Both the position numbers and the translations under genes were made by a program. A DNA stretch of 64,000 nucleotides from Eutypa lata (taxonomy: Eukaryota; Ascomycota; Sordariomycetes; Xylariales; Diatrypaceae). Position 1 is the stretch's first letter; each line of letters starts with the position of its first letter. Below, piece after piece: positions 22,901 to 35,130 of this stretch. The notes beneath the pieces are model-generated. The model was not told where the DNA came from. It saw only the letters and a list, made by a program, of their open reading frames with translations, and made no database searches. The stretch is taken from the NCBI GenBank assembly GCA_022661535.1, contig JAKULF010000002.1:992001-1056000 (forward strand). The letters run 5' to 3'.

Positions 22901-25508
22901 GCGGTCTGCAAGTCATCGATGCTATCAACTATTTTGTGAATCTCAAATACGAAGTCTTACTGCGTCTGTACGTACGAGAGAGTAATATCATGAGACTAAG
23001 AGTCCTACATACATCATACAGACAAGTTGTGTGGGCGTACTGTCGCCGGGGCTTTGGATTTGCTCGAGAATAACAGTAACAAGCAGCGAATTATGTAGCG
23101 ACGGCAACTCATTAGTTAGGGCTGTCCAGGTAGCTAGATGTAGGTAGGTATTGTACATAGAGCTGCGGCAGCTACGCCAACCCCGCAGGATGCAAGGCAA
23201 GCGATGGCCGAAAACCAAGAAACCAGGAAACTCAACTCACTCGGCAGCTGAGGGGACACTAGAATTGGTGGTAGTACTAAATAGTTAGCATCAGCATCTC
23301 GCTGTCAGCTTCAATGAGGTCATAATCATGGTCAGACAGAGAGGCTATGCAATGTAGGTACGTATGATTGCCATTGTTGTTTGGAGAGAAGTTTTCCCAA
23401 ATAATTGTCGAAAAGAAAAAAAGTATACGGGTTAGTTACATTGATTGAACCCAATTGTACGGATTAGGTTGGGACATGCGTCAATGCCCCTTACCCAGAT
23501 CAGACGCAAACTGATATTTCTGAGTACAATTGAGTAGGCCAAGGTAACGCTTCACCGATGCGATGCAACCCAAAGCCAGGGTTTCAATGTGTCACAACAT
23601 AACTTAACGAGTTGAGGCCGACAGGCAGAGGTGTTTTTGTTGACTGGCCGTTTACCCGGTAAAGGAACAAGGGGGTTGGTTTCCTTACCTCCCTTTCAGC
23701 CCTGTTGTGAATATTTTTAATATCATTTTTAGCGGACTTTTCCAGTAAAGACAATCAATCATGTGTTTGGTTACTTCGCCCTCCGTTTCTCTCTGCCTTC
23801 TGCCCGTTCTCCGATGGAATCGAACGATCGAACAGCCTGTGCTAGTTACATTACAGGTAGGCAATTGATACGGACGGGGTCAGCGGGCGCACGTATGCCA
23901 TTTATCATTTCTGTATTACTACGGCTGCCACGGAAAACAGTCCTAGGGCTCGTGGGCCTTCTGTATTCGGTCTATTGAGCTTATCCGATCTAATGCGGGA
24001 AATCTGGGGACTGGGCCCCTCAGAATAAGCTTACCCATCTCATGATACGAGCGAAACCCCCTTTAATTTCCGTAACGTTCAATTCTCGATTCAGTTATTT
24101 TTTTTATATTCTTTTTTTACTATTGCATCGGTAGTTACGGAGTAAAACAGTTTCTTCTACATCTTCCGTCCGTCGTCGTGAAATGAAGCTTTGTGTGGCC
24201 TGCCCAAATGAGCGCCCCGTAATTAACTACCGATTTCGGAAATCCATTTAATGCGCAGACCTAATTAAGAAGCTTCCATTAGTCAATCCAGCCTGGCGGC
24301 AGCAACTTGCGAAGAGAAGGCCGAAAGCGCGACGGGACCGGCTCATCGTGCCATGCCCGTTTTCTAAGTATGTATGTACCTACATACACTAACTGATACC
24401 TACCTGACTAGAGTAGCTCTCACGATAGTTAGCCTACATACTTCGTACGTAGTTGGCCCAACGAGGTGGTCAAGAATCTCAACTAGCACCTGACTACTTC
24501 GTATCGACGTCATAGTTTTCAGTCGTCTATCGAGTAAAAATAAAATAAATAAAAATCATCTTACCTATTGGAGCTAAAAGAAGACCGACCCCTCACGATG
24601 CCGACAGCGAATACCTACTCCTCGCATGCCGGACTGCTGGGATTGCTGACAGCATGCCCGCATCATGATATGTATGCCATGCTATGCATTCGGGAATGAG
24701 CTCGAGATGCGGAGGCGGCTGACTTGGGCTGCTTAGTTGATGAGATTGTGGCCGGGGGGGAAGCTGAGGTGGTCCAGTAGCCATGAGGCGATCGTCCTGA
24801 CACTAAGCTGAATAGAGAATGTAAGCAATCACAGAGTAGGCGAGCTTGGCGAGGTTTAGTTACGAATACTTTTTTGTTGTTACCTTCCTCTCGTATTCCA
24901 CCTGCCGCCTGCAGTAGTTGGCTTTCCCGATTCTTTCAGCCCCAAGCCTCATTCGGTACAAGCACTGCCCATCCTCACCCCTTTGGCATTGGGAACTATG
25001 GGTCTACCGACAGTTCCCACCATGCCACAAGTTACAATGGGGGCGCTCGCGAATCACTTCTATCCCCCCTTGGCTTTTTTCTGTGCCCGAATGCCAAATC
25101 CAGCGAGGCCATGTAATAAGTAACTATATCGCCGCTGTGGTGTACTAATTGGCGTCTGATCCTCTGTATCCTTGAAATAGTACAAGCTGGGGTTTGACGA
25201 CAATCCCTACCCTTGACGGAATCCTGGCCAACGTCAGTAAGCCCACATAGAGAGCCCTAGGAAGCCCACTTAGCCTGGTCGAAAGTATGGTTGTCACTTT
25301 CTTTTCGCGACCCATATGTGGATTCTACACAGAGTCTGAGGAAGGGCCCGATCAGAGATATTTGAAGATCTGAGCATCCGCTCCGATTGTCAATCCCTTT
25401 TTTGTTTCCCACTCGGTAACTCCATCTCTCCAGGGCCGTTCCAGAGACAAGACAAGACAAAAAACGACCATCCTCATCAGAACATCGGGCCAACAAGCGA
25501 TCATCACG
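19994..25508. other. 5.5-kb gene-free stretch
   Basis: No open frame here shows family motifs or joins plausibly to another. Dispersed TAGGTA/TACCTA and TACATAC motifs are dense at 22380-23160, and there is one GAA microsatellite. Long T-rich runs occur near 24100. Unlike the 8.5-9.7 kb block it is not saturated with A+T, so it is not a fresh RIP relic. Decayed genes or non-coding RNAs cannot be excluded. Confidence 0.45.
21967..21992. repeat. (GAA)n microsatellite
   Basis: About eight GAA units are followed by an A-rich run. Intergenic. Confidence 0.85.
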
Positions 25509-26779
25509 ATGCGGTTCTCAACAGCCTTCCAGGTCCTCGGCGGCGCCGCCATGGTGACCGCCCTGAGCGTCCCCCCGCACAGCAAGAGACAGACCATGTC
25601 CCTGGACGCGTTCGGTTGGTTCGAGACGATCTCGCTCGAGGATGCCCAGGCTGCCGCGGACAACGAGACCGCCTCCACCGAGGAGAACTTCACCACCGAG
25701 GCGACGCCCACCGCGCAGACGGACGACGTGTCGGCGGCGGCCGTGCCCGGCGGCCCCTGCGCGACGCCGCACATCCGAGTGGAGTGGCGCAACATGAACG
25801 ACGGGGACCGGCAGTCGTTCCTCAATGGCGTCAAGTGCCTGATGGACGCGCCGACGTCGGGCAACTTCCCCGGGGCCACGAACCGGTACGAAGACCTCGT
25901 GTCGGTGCACCAGCAGATGACCTCTTCCATCCACATGAACGGCCTGTTCCTCCCCTGGCACCGGTACTACGTCTGGGTCTTCATGCGCCTGTTGCGCGAG
26001 GAGTGCGGCTACACCGCCGCCTTCCCGTGGTGGGACGAGGTCAAGGACTCGGGCCGGTTTGCCCAATCACCCCTTTTCACCTCCGCGTACTTCGGCTCTC
26101 TCCCGGCTGCCACCAACGGCCAGGGTACCTGCATTACAGACGGCGTGAGTTTTGTCCCCTCAGTGCGAAAAGCAACGGATTGTTGGACATGGTTAGCTAA
26201 CGACGATATTGTGACAGGCTTTCGGCGGCCGGACCTTGCACATTGGCCCTGGTAGTAGCAACACGGACCACTGCCTTGCCCGGGCTGTCGACGAGGGCCA
26301 GACGGCCAACGTCAACCAGAACTTCGTCGACACCTGCAACGGTCGGGGAACCTACTCCGACATGGAGAGCTGCAACGAGATGGGGTGAGTTTTATACCTT
26401 CCAATGCACTTGTTTTTGACACAGCCCCCCTTCCCCCCCTTCTTCTGCTTTGACCAGGTCTCACTAACGCATTACGTTTCTTAGCCCGCACGCCTACGGA
26501 CACAACGGCATCGGCGCCGTCATGGCCGAGGTCTCGGCCTCGCCCGGCGACCCGATCTTCTTCATGCACCACTCGTTCGTCGACCGCATGTGGCGCAAGT
26601 GGCAGATCAAGGACGACGCCCGCGTGCGCGGCATCAGCGGGTGCGCCACGCCCGGCGAGAACTGCACGCCCCTGACGCTCGACACCAAGCTCAACTCCAT
26701 GGGCCTGCGGGAGGAGGTCACCGTCGGCGACATCCTTGACATCTACAACGACAAGATGTGCTACCTCTACGACTACTAG
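25509..26779 (+). CDS. secreted tyrosinase (type-3 copper oxidase)
   Basis: Exons 25509-26144, 26218-26384 and 26485-26779 give 365 residues. A signal peptide (MRFSTAFQVLGGAAMVTALS) is followed by an acidic, low-complexity stretch that may be a propeptide. The CuA site is in HQQMTSSIHMNGLFLPWHRY, with its three histidines. The CuB site is in GHNGIGAVM and then DPIFFMHHSFVDRMW. Such enzymes oxidise phenols to o-quinones, for melanin or secondary metabolism. The protein ends shortly after CuB and lacks the long C-terminal lid of large fungal tyrosinases, placing it with the short secreted forms. Third positions are very G/C-rich. No pigment-cluster genes are adjacent; the nearest gene is a P450 2 kb downstream. 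Confidence 0.93.
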
Positions 26780-28743
26780 AAAAAAGAAAAAAGAAAATAA
26801 AGAATGGAGGGCATACCATTTTTTGTTGCCATCCATCGTCATATGTTGTTGTTTTTTATACGTCGTTAATTGGCATAGTCGTACTGGGTTAAATGTTTAT
26901 TTAAAATTCTACCACATGCATGTGGCCGGGGATCGGGTATGGTGGGGGGGCTTGCATAGAAAGGGATATATCTCGACTTCGGAGTCGTGGAGTTGCTGTT
27001 GGTCATTTGTTAAGGCAAGCCTGTTTGGTGCTTCTCGAACCGGAGAGAGACGTATATATACATAATATCATTCTAGGACCATGAGACAGCTTAGCTTGCC
27101 TTTCGTATACCCCCTTCATAATTGGCAGTGTTTTTTTTTCATCTGTCTCAACTTAGTCTTTAATCCAATCATTCAGTTGACAAGGGTCGTCATCGTCGTG
27201 TATTGTCTTGATAAGGGACGCGTCGGCACATATGTGATTTGCTCGCATGGCATCTTTCTAAGCGCTTATCGATCGATACAATCTGTTAATCACAGCGAAT
27301 GCGACCGTCTCATATGTAAGGAGTGACGTTGCGAAGGAAAAATTGGTCGACCGCGTGGGTGGTGGGTTGATTACCGACAGATAGATAGATAGGTTGATTG
27401 CAACGTCAGGCACACCTCCAACCACTCAAGTGCCGTCAATCGTGCATGCGTCGACTTCAAATGATCGAGCTCGGCCCACAACTTTCTACCTCGTTTCTGT
27501 GTATCCTTCCGAGAATATCGCTTTTTATATGTATTGCGATCGGTCGTGATCTTCTTTTTCTGCCAGCCAAATGCTCGCATCTGGAACAGAGACGAAGGTT
27601 GTCGCAAACCGCTGGCGAGCGTGGTTCCCGGTTCGCTTCGTGGTAGCTACCTGTTTGCGAGCTTGCCGGTCACTGTACGCATCCGAGCAAGTATTGGTTC
27701 TTTCCTTCATCCACTAACGTAGTAATAGAAATTCACGAACTCTACGTGCGGGTCTCGCACATCTCAGGAGGGGCATATATCGTATTCTTTTGCTTCCAGA
27801 TTTGAGACAATCAATGTATAATGAATAGGTCTAAGGAGCTTAAGCTTCGATAACAATCTGACATCATCCCCTAGAGAGAAGAGGTATGTCAAGGACGGGA
27901 AGAGAGATGGGAAATCTTGAGGAGAAACGATCTAAGGCTAAATTTCACACCAAATCTTCATCCCAACCCTAGCAAACTTTAATGTTTGAGTAAAGATGAC
28001 GCAGTTGCGCTTAGTCTCCTTCTCCATGAGAATACGAGAGAGCATTTGGCAGTAGCTACTCCTAAGATATGATATCCAATCCTTACCTAAGTACTCATAT
28101 TCCAAAATTTCTCTACCGGCAGAGAGTGAAAGGGGCAAGGATTTCCCATACAATGTACGAATGTGATGCTAAGCCACCTTATAAGCAACTATAACGTACA
28201 TGGTTCGAGCGAAGGTTTCACGGAGGTTCACGGGGAAGTCCATTCATACACGATAGGTAGGTAACTACTCGTAGCTTAGACCGACAGCCTTCGGTTAACG
28301 AGGGGGCGACCATTGATCAAAAAGTTCACTCTAATATATTTTCAACTGCAAAGTACTTGACCAGTGAAGAATGCAACTTCGAGTAGGTTTCTAAGCTAGA
28401 ATACGATCTTGAAACGTAAGATGAACTTTGCTCATGAAACAATATCCAGCTGTTCGTTACGTTTCCTAGCGAGGATACTGATATTCCTCCGCGTGGAATT
28501 TAAGTTAGAACACCCCTCATTCCAAGCTCTGGGATCATGAACCTTATCGGCGCGGACGAAAGTGTCCCACACATTTCGCAAGACCAAAAGACCTAGGAGC
28601 GCCGCCTATTGGTTAGATAGATTAGGGTTTCTTGGCCCAAGATGGTATGAGTTGGCCTGTACTCAAGTAGCTATGACCGTATAAAGCACCGAATTTCTGC
28701 TCCGCTACATCAATGTCCTTTTTACTCTCGGGTTGTTATCAAT
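26780..28743. other. intergenic, tyrosinase to P450
   Basis: 2 kb without a supported gene. Open frames at 27371-27722 overlap on both strands and lack recognisable motifs. The last 70 nt contains a TATA-like box. Confidence 0.45.
28680..28686 (+). promoter_or_regulatory. TATA-like box of the P450 gene
   Basis: TATAAAG lies about 60 nt before the ATG at 28744. Position and sequence fit a core promoter; not otherwise supported. Confidence 0.4.
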
Positions 28744-30591
28744 ATGGATGTTTTCTGGCCGTACCGGCCCAGCGCTCTTCAGCTGTTGGCTTTGACAGTG
28801 TTTGGGCTCGTGCTCGCAACTGTCCTGGTAGTGACATATCGTCTTACTCTTCACCCCCTCGCACGATTTCCAGGACCGTACCTGGCAGCCACTACGTGGC
28901 TTTACGAAGGCTACTTCCAATGTATCAAAGATGGAGGAGGTAGATATTGGGTCGAGATAGAGAAGATGCATAAACGCTATGGTATGGTGCCCGTGATATA
29001 TCACATCGCCGGTGATCATTCATACCTAGGTAACTCGAACTAACGATGTCGCACTGCAGGTCCAATCGTCCGCATCAACCCGTGGGAGGTTCATATCTCC
29101 GACCCGGAATGGAATGGGGTATACAAATACTCATCAAAGGCGTCGAAGCCTCACTGGTTCTACATGCGGTTCTTCGGCATGTTTCCCAGCACGAACACCG
29201 CGGAATCCCACGCGCTGCACCAAGTGCGCCGCGCGCCCTTGCAGGGCTACTTCGCGTCTACGAACATCCAGCGCTACATGCCCATCATCCAGGCCCAGGT
29301 CGACAAGCTGTCCCGCCGCCTGGCGGACGCAGATGGCCAGGTCGTTAGCCTGAGCGACGCGTTTCGATGCCTCGCTACCGATGTCGCGACTGGCTTCGCG
29401 TTTGGAACCCCTTTTGGACATCTGGATGAGCCCACTTTTGACCACGAGTTCAATATGAGCGTGAAGACCGTGGTCAAGATGAGCATGTGGAGTCGTCACA
29501 CCTACGGTCTCTTACTTCCTGTGCTGCACCGCATTCCCGAGTCTCTCGCAAAGAAGATGAATCCTGCATTCGGTCGGGTACAGTGGATGAGAGAGGTAAG
29601 GACTCCTTGCATTACCCTTCAACTATCACTTTACAGAACCACTATCATTCTATTTCGCATATACCGCCAGATGAATGGATGAATATTAACCTAGATGCAG
29701 ATGATGGCTAGTTGTGTCAGGCGATCTATGAACAAGCCGGAGCCGACCCCGGGTACGGATCCAGATATGATCCAAACCCTACTCGCTTCCTCTCTCCCAG
29801 CCGAGGAGAAGACCTTCCCCCGGCTCTTCTCGGAGACCCGCAGCATAATCATGGCCGGGACGGAAACGACGGGCAGTACGCTCATCACGATCACCAGTTC
29901 ACTTCTCAGTGACCCCGGAAAGCTTCTTCTCCTAAGACACGAGCTTGGTAATGCCGAGGAAGTAAAAGGCGGTCGACTCGAGTACTCGGACTTGAGGGAG
30001 CTCCCGTACATCACGGGCGTTATCAACGAGGGGCTCCGCCTTGCGAATCCTACGCCGAGCAGACTCCCCAGAGTCTGCAGCGACCAAGACTTGCAGTACA
30101 AAGGATGGGTGATCCCGAGAGGCGTAAGTGATATATACAGGCTGTTTCACAAAATGGCCGCGATTTTGCAACTCCGTCCAGCCGTTTACCAACTAACAAT
30201 ATGATTAACCTCCCTCTAGACCACCATCTCCACCACGTCGCAAGACACCCACAACGACCCGAAGATATTCAAGCATCCGCGGGAGTTTCAGCCGGAGCGC
30301 TGGGCCCGGATCGAAGACCGCAAGCGCCTCAACCGCTATCTGATTCCCTGGGGCCGCGGGTCCAGGCTCTGTCTCGGGATGGAGCTTGCCACGATCGATC
30401 TGTACCTTACCATCTCGCGGCTCTTCAGCCCGAATTCCGATTTTAGCATGGTGTTGAGCAACACCGAGGAGGACGATTGGAAGGCCTACCATGAGTTCTT
30501 CGCTGGCTTTCCGAAAGGCAAGGGGTTGGATGTTCTGGTCACGAGCAAGAAGAAGGTCAAAAGGGGTCGCGTTAAGAGTCGTTTCACTTGA
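28744..30591 (+). CDS. cytochrome P450 monooxygenase
   Basis: Exons 28744-28981, 29060-29595, 29701-30123 and 30220-30591 give 522 residues. An N-terminal membrane anchor (LLALTVFGLVLATVLVV) is followed by HPLARFPGP, the usual proline-rich hinge. Conserved segments are the I-helix IMAGTETTGST, the ExxR motif in INEGLRLANP, the PERW segment FQPERW, and the haem loop PWGRGSRLCLG with the Cys thiolate ligand. The first haem-loop position is Trp where most P450s have Phe. The N-terminal pattern (EIEKMHKRYGPIVRINPWEV across the first junction) resembles fungal P450s of secondary metabolism such as trichodiene-oxygenase-like enzymes; the substrate is unknown. It would act at the ER membrane with a reductase partner. 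No cluster backbone gene is nearby. Confidence 0.93.
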
Positions 30592-31124
30592 GCTTTCAGT
30601 ACGGGTCCCTTAGGTAGGTGAAGCTAGGAACTTAGCTGATGAGATGTTAGGGTGATTGCAATTGGTGGAATTGACACGCTGGAGTTTTATGCTATGAAGG
30701 TCACCTTATTTACCAGGTAACTTGTTAGAGTACTTGATGTTTGGCATGGTCATGGCCCGGTTGGATCGGCCGCTGAATTTCACTGGATTGTTTGATATCG
30801 GCGTAATATTTAAATACTTGAGCAGGTAGTTGAAGTGAGCGAAGTCGCTACCATAATATGGCTCACCACTACGAACACAGGACATCGTCTGCGAATGGCG
30901 ACACTATGTGAACCATGTGGGCATTGTGGTCGTCGTATGGCCTAGGTAAATTTACCATCAAGGTATGAAAAGCAGCTATTCAATGCAGGCTCTCAAAAAT
31001 ATCGATGTCTCTCTCTTGCAAGGACGTGGTATCTCTCGTTTTATCTTTGTGTGATTATATGGTTGGAATGATACCGAGCTATCTATTCTAACCCTCTTCG
31101 TAGTTCATGATGAAGTAAACCAAC
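30592..31124. other. intergenic between convergent genes
   Basis: About 530 bp between the ends of the P450 gene and the Asp-box gene. It holds only presumed 3' UTRs. Confidence 0.5.
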
Positions 31125-32216
31125 TTATTCGAAAGCCAACTTCGCAACTCTACCGGCCGAACCGGACGCCCAGCAAACCCGCCCCTCTATACACTCAACG
31201 CTATCGAAAGAACCATTATAGAAGGCATGCCACGTCTGCCCACTATCAACCGTGAAATCGGATCCCGTGGGACCGACCGCGAGCGCAACGCCATATAAAC
31301 CCGGAACCCACGAGGAACCAGATCGATACCCGCCGGGGAACTTGGCCGCAGCCGTCCAAGTCACCCCGCCGTCATCAGACCAGGCAGCATTATCCACAGC
31401 ACCCGCGGGGGCCTCGAAGTCGCCGCCGACCGCGATCCCGTGCCGCGCATCCCGGAACTGGACGGAAAACACGCCTCCGGCGGCACCGCCCGTGATCGAA
31501 CTATCCGCGACCTCCCACTGGTGCCCGTCGGCGCTGCTGAAAACCCGGCCCGGATCGACGCCCCCCGCCGCCGCGTACCACCGGCCGCTCTGCGTCGAGA
31601 TGCACGTCCCGCTGGCGGAGAACCCGAACTCGCCATCCAGGGCGGGCGGCAAGCCCGCCGGATCGACGATGTCCCAGCTCGCGCCGCCGTCGCGCGTCTC
31701 GATGAGCCGGAACTTGCCGCCGACGGGATCGCTGACGGCCAGGCCGTGCGCGTCGTCTTCGCTCTCGAAGTCCATGCAGTTGTAGAAAGCAGTGTCCTCC
31801 CGGCTCGTGAAAGCCAGGGTCCAGGTGGTACCACCGTCGCCCGTGTGGTAGACGCGCGACTCGGCGCCCGCTCCGATGGAGAGGATCACGGCGCGGTCCG
31901 CCGACCACGCCTGCACGTCGCGGAACTGGAGCTCGGCGTCCTCGGCCGACAGCGTGGGGCCGACCGACGCCCAGCTGAGACCGCCGTCTGTGGTGCGCAG
32001 GACCGTGCCGTTCGTCCCGGACACCCAGGCGATTTCGTCCGACACGGGCGCGAGGCCCCGGAATTGCTGCGAGCTGCCCGTGGGTAGTAGGTGCCATGTG
32101 AGGTGTGGGAATTCGACGGCACTGCGAGAGTGAGGTGCTGCGGGGGACAGTGGCGATCCTGCGACGGGGACCGCCACCGCTGCTATAGCAGCTGCGAATG
32201 TAACGAACGGGAACAT
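31125..32216 (-). CDS. secreted Asp-box beta-propeller protein (BNR/Ycf48-like repeats)
   Basis: A single exon encodes 363 residues. The ATG at 32216 is preferred over the in-frame one at 32306 because it begins a signal peptide (MFPFVTFAAAIAAVAVPVAG). Six Asp-box repeats of the form S/T-x-D-G-G-x-T/S-W are visible: TDGGLSW, GDGGTTW, RDGGASW, SADGHQW, DDGGVTW and VDSGQTW. That number and spacing give a six-bladed propeller like sialidases or the Ycf48/HCF136 family. No sialidase FRIP motif or catalytic set was seen, so an enzymatic role is doubtful. The lack of introns and very G/C-rich third positions contrast with its neighbours, and similar proteins are common in bacteria, which allows a transfer origin. 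The function is unknown; databases often call such proteins 'oxidoreductase' without proof. Confidence 0.85.
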   Translation of the reverse strand: MFPFVTFAAAIAAVAVPVAGSPLSPAAPHSRSAVEFPHLTWHLLPTGSSQQFRGLAPVSDEIAWVSGTNGTVLRTTDGGLSWASVGPTLSAEDAELQFRDVQAWSADRAVILSIGAGAESRVYHTGDGGTTWTLAFTSREDTAFYNCMDFESEDDAHGLAVSDPVGGKFRLIETRDGGASWDIVDPAGLPPALDGEFGFSASGTCISTQSGRWYAAAGGVDPGRVFSSADGHQWEVADSSITGGAAGGVFSVQFRDARHGIAVGGDFEAPAGAVDNAAWSDDGGVTWTAAAKFPGGYRSGSSWVPGLYGVALAVGPTGSDFTVDSGQTWHAFYNGSFDSVECIEGRVCWASGSAGRVAKLAFE

Positions 32217-32517
32217 CGGCGCTGTTGTGCTGGATTGGAGTGCATTCGCGACCTCTTTTGAGTCAACCAATTGTGAATCCCTGGGGGGTCGCTGTTTACT
32301 TAACAATCTGCCGCCAGATTGTGACTGCTAAGGCCCTGTTATCGCAATTTCACTACCCTGGTCCGTGATTGTCAGGGGTCCCTGTGCCGCCTAGTGGTTG
32401 CTACAAGGGCGATTTATCTTGGGTCGTACGTATTAGGCAGGTCAGAAGGGCATACCTAGATCTCTACACAAGATTCCTTGGGTAAATTAATTAGAATGTG
32501 CCATGTTCCATGTGATG

Positions 32518-33783
32518 TTACCGAATTTCTCTATCCCTAGACGCGTGCTGTTGAATACTGTCCATGTTCAATATGGTCTCCTGGCTATCGTTATTTACCA
32601 TAGGACCAGGCTGAGGTGACTTGAACTTGTTCGATCCAGCCCAGGCACTGGATGCTTTAGTGCCGATCTCTGGCAACTCGTGTTCTCTGGGCTGCATGAT
32701 ATAATGCCCGGTCATTTGCCCGCTAGCCGAGTCGTTGGCACTGGCGCGACCTGTTAGGAATCTGAGCAACGGACGCAACGCCGACAGACACGCAGCGAGG
32801 ATCGCCAATCCAAGCTCGACGATGGACCATATCTGTAGTTTTATATTATTCCCACCGCGGGATTCTTCGTCGTTCAAGTCTGACATCCTTCCAACTTCGT
32901 AGAAATACTTGACCCGGACGATAGAAGCGATGCTCGCACTAAGGACCACTGTCAGCAACCATAGGGAAGAACAGCGTTGCTAGTAGCACGTAGTTGAATA
33001 AGTAGAACTCACAAGATACCAAGCCCAAGTAAAGCGGAACTTAGCGCTTTCATTCGGAAGCTCATCTGCACTTTCCAGAGCATGGCGATCGGCATGATGG
33101 CGTAAATCCACACGGATAGGATGTCAATCACACTCCAGAAGTAGCCGAGCGTCATCATCTTCGTTGGATCGACGCAGGTGCCCTCGCCGACACCCCAAGA
33201 CACGGATAGGGGCGTGCATTGTAGACAGGTGCCCACGAGGACGGCCAAGGCGGATAAGGCGACTGTCCCGACGGAAAACATGAGGAGCCTTCGCATCAGT
33301 CGAACTTGGTCGTTCTGCGCTGCGATTCGGTATAGCACTAGAGCGACGCTGGCCTTGACGAAGAATGCCACTATGGGATATGCTAGGAGGGAAGCCACAT
33401 AGTACTATGCATATTGGTTAGATTGTCCCGTTTCGTAGCATGTGAATGATGTCTGTATCTGCGTACCATGCGAGCTTTTATCATATCATATTGCGGTTTC
33501 GGTGTCACGTCGCCGTACCCGTAGGTAACGTAAGCAAAACCAAGGCCACAAAGAACAACATATCCGACCTACAAAAACGTCAGTCAACTCTCCAATTCAT
33601 CCCAATGGGCCAGCGCAGAGCAAAACTACTGCTACTACTCACGAAAGCTACAACCATGGTGTAGTCATCGTAGCCAATGGCCTTGTTCAACCTCGTGCGC
33701 ACGAAGAGCCTCAGACTGATCACGATGGTGTCGAGAACGAGAAATAGGATCTGGACCCCGACAACCACATCCCTAGGTGCCAT
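32518..33783 (-). CDS. fungal rhodopsin-family 7TM integral membrane protein (PTH11-related, no CFEM)
   Basis: Exons 33643-33783, 33467-33568, 33013-33404 and 32518-32938 sum to 1056 nt, 351 residues. The ATG at 33783 gives a short extracellular N-terminus before helix 1 (VVVGVQILFLVLDTIVISLR). The family signature GYDDYTMVVA is present after helix 1, as are a QCTPLSVSW segment in the third extracellular loop region and seven hydrophobic helices in all. The cytoplasmic tail of about 90 residues is polar and Ser/Gln-rich. Members of this family are numerous in plant-associated and saprotrophic ascomycetes and are thought to sense surfaces or chemicals, but few ligands are known. No CFEM cysteine domain precedes helix 1. 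It is adjacent to and on the same strand as the Asp-box gene, 302 bp apart. Confidence 0.88.
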
Positions 33784-35130
33784 GGCAATAGTCGAGATAT
33801 GTGTGTTTGCCAGCACGAAATGCAATCAGGCCGGGTAGGTAGGAAGTTTTATTCAAACTACGAGGAGGTTGGCGAAGCATATGAAACAAAAGATAAAAAA
33901 AGATAACTACCAGCACTGATAATTTGGTGATCACCGCTCGGCCCCTAGAGGCCCCCCAGGCCCCCAGACCCCGCCCCCACGACAACTCCGCGGATCGATC
34001 ACACCGTCACAGTAGTATCCCAGTAGGATAATACAATACTACCAGAAGTGCCTGCGAGTTTACTTACACCATCTGGATAATCTCCTGATAAGCAAGTCTG
34101 GATTCAGGGTACAAAACGGTCGAAATATGAAGAACTACGTAATGGTCTAGGAGGATCATGCAGGCCCTTTCTGTCGGTATCCCAGCAATTCGGTCAACCG
34201 CCCTGGAGGTCCCTTTTATAGGGCCCCTGTCTTAGTTAGCATAATGCACATTTGCTTTCTTCCCCACATATTTTAACAACAGGGCATTGAAGTAAGCCCT
34301 CGGCTAGGTAGGTAAGCAGGTAGAGCTCTAAGGTAGGTTCTTAATTGCTGGAAGAAGAAATCCCTTCAAGTCAAATATCAGACACGCGTTATCGCACCCT
34401 GCTTACATACATACCTAGGTAGCTATCTACTGGTGGAGTCCTATCAGGGGAGCTGAATCCTTCTACCAATTGTGCTCTGGCGGCTGGGATTCGCTGGTGC
34501 CAGGGGGGGACCAGCAACTGCTCAGTAAGCTTTAATGCAACGCATATATATGGTTGGATATGGAATCACTAGCTTCTCTGACGTACATATGTATGGTGTA
34601 GTGAGATAAATATCTGCAGTAATTCCTGAAAGTGTTCATATGTGCCACCTTTTTTTTTTTTTTTTTCTTTCGAACTATTTGACGAGCGCAATATTTTGCG
34701 AACATGGACGCAAACACATCATATGTGTAATTTAAAGAGGAAGGTCGACGAAACGAAGGGCAGGAACTTCTGCCGAGTCGTTAACGCTAGCTAAGGATGG
34801 CCCTTAAATGATATGCATGAGTGGGTTTAAGCATTTTCTGGTCGCTTCTAGCCTTAATGAACTCGTAGTTTATCTTGTTACATGTCGCAAAGTCTTCATA
34901 CCGCTAATGTTTATCATACTATTTGTCATGGGATTATAGACCCTATCTAGAGCTTTAGGTGGGGATCAGTCTCGCAGCGAGCCGATCCCACGGCGCATAT
35001 AATCTAACTAGTCTCGAGCAGCTCGAGAGCTGGCTCTTCTTCTCTCCTTTGTTCACCAGACTTGTATAGACATTTCCTGACCCTATACCCCTTTGCCCTC
35101 CTCTGCGACTTCCCAATTGGGCCGTAACAA
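33784..35130. other. intergenic, with a poly-T run and TAGGTA motifs
   Basis: No gene is seen. On the minus strand the sequence CTATAAAAGG (34212-34221) is TATA-like and could serve the 7TM gene if its 5' UTR is about 400 nt. A T-run at 34650-34666 and several CCTAGGTA motifs are present. Confidence 0.45.

Noticed and set aside
25518..26200. Open frames on both strands over the tyrosinase first exon
   Set aside because: Low-complexity Arg/Gly/Val translations caused by high third-position G/C; the tyrosinase frame carries the copper histidines.
31440..32087. Long open frames on the plus strand across the Asp-box gene
   Set aside because: They are Arg/Ala-rich shadows of a G/C-rich gene; the minus frame has a signal peptide and six Asp-boxes.
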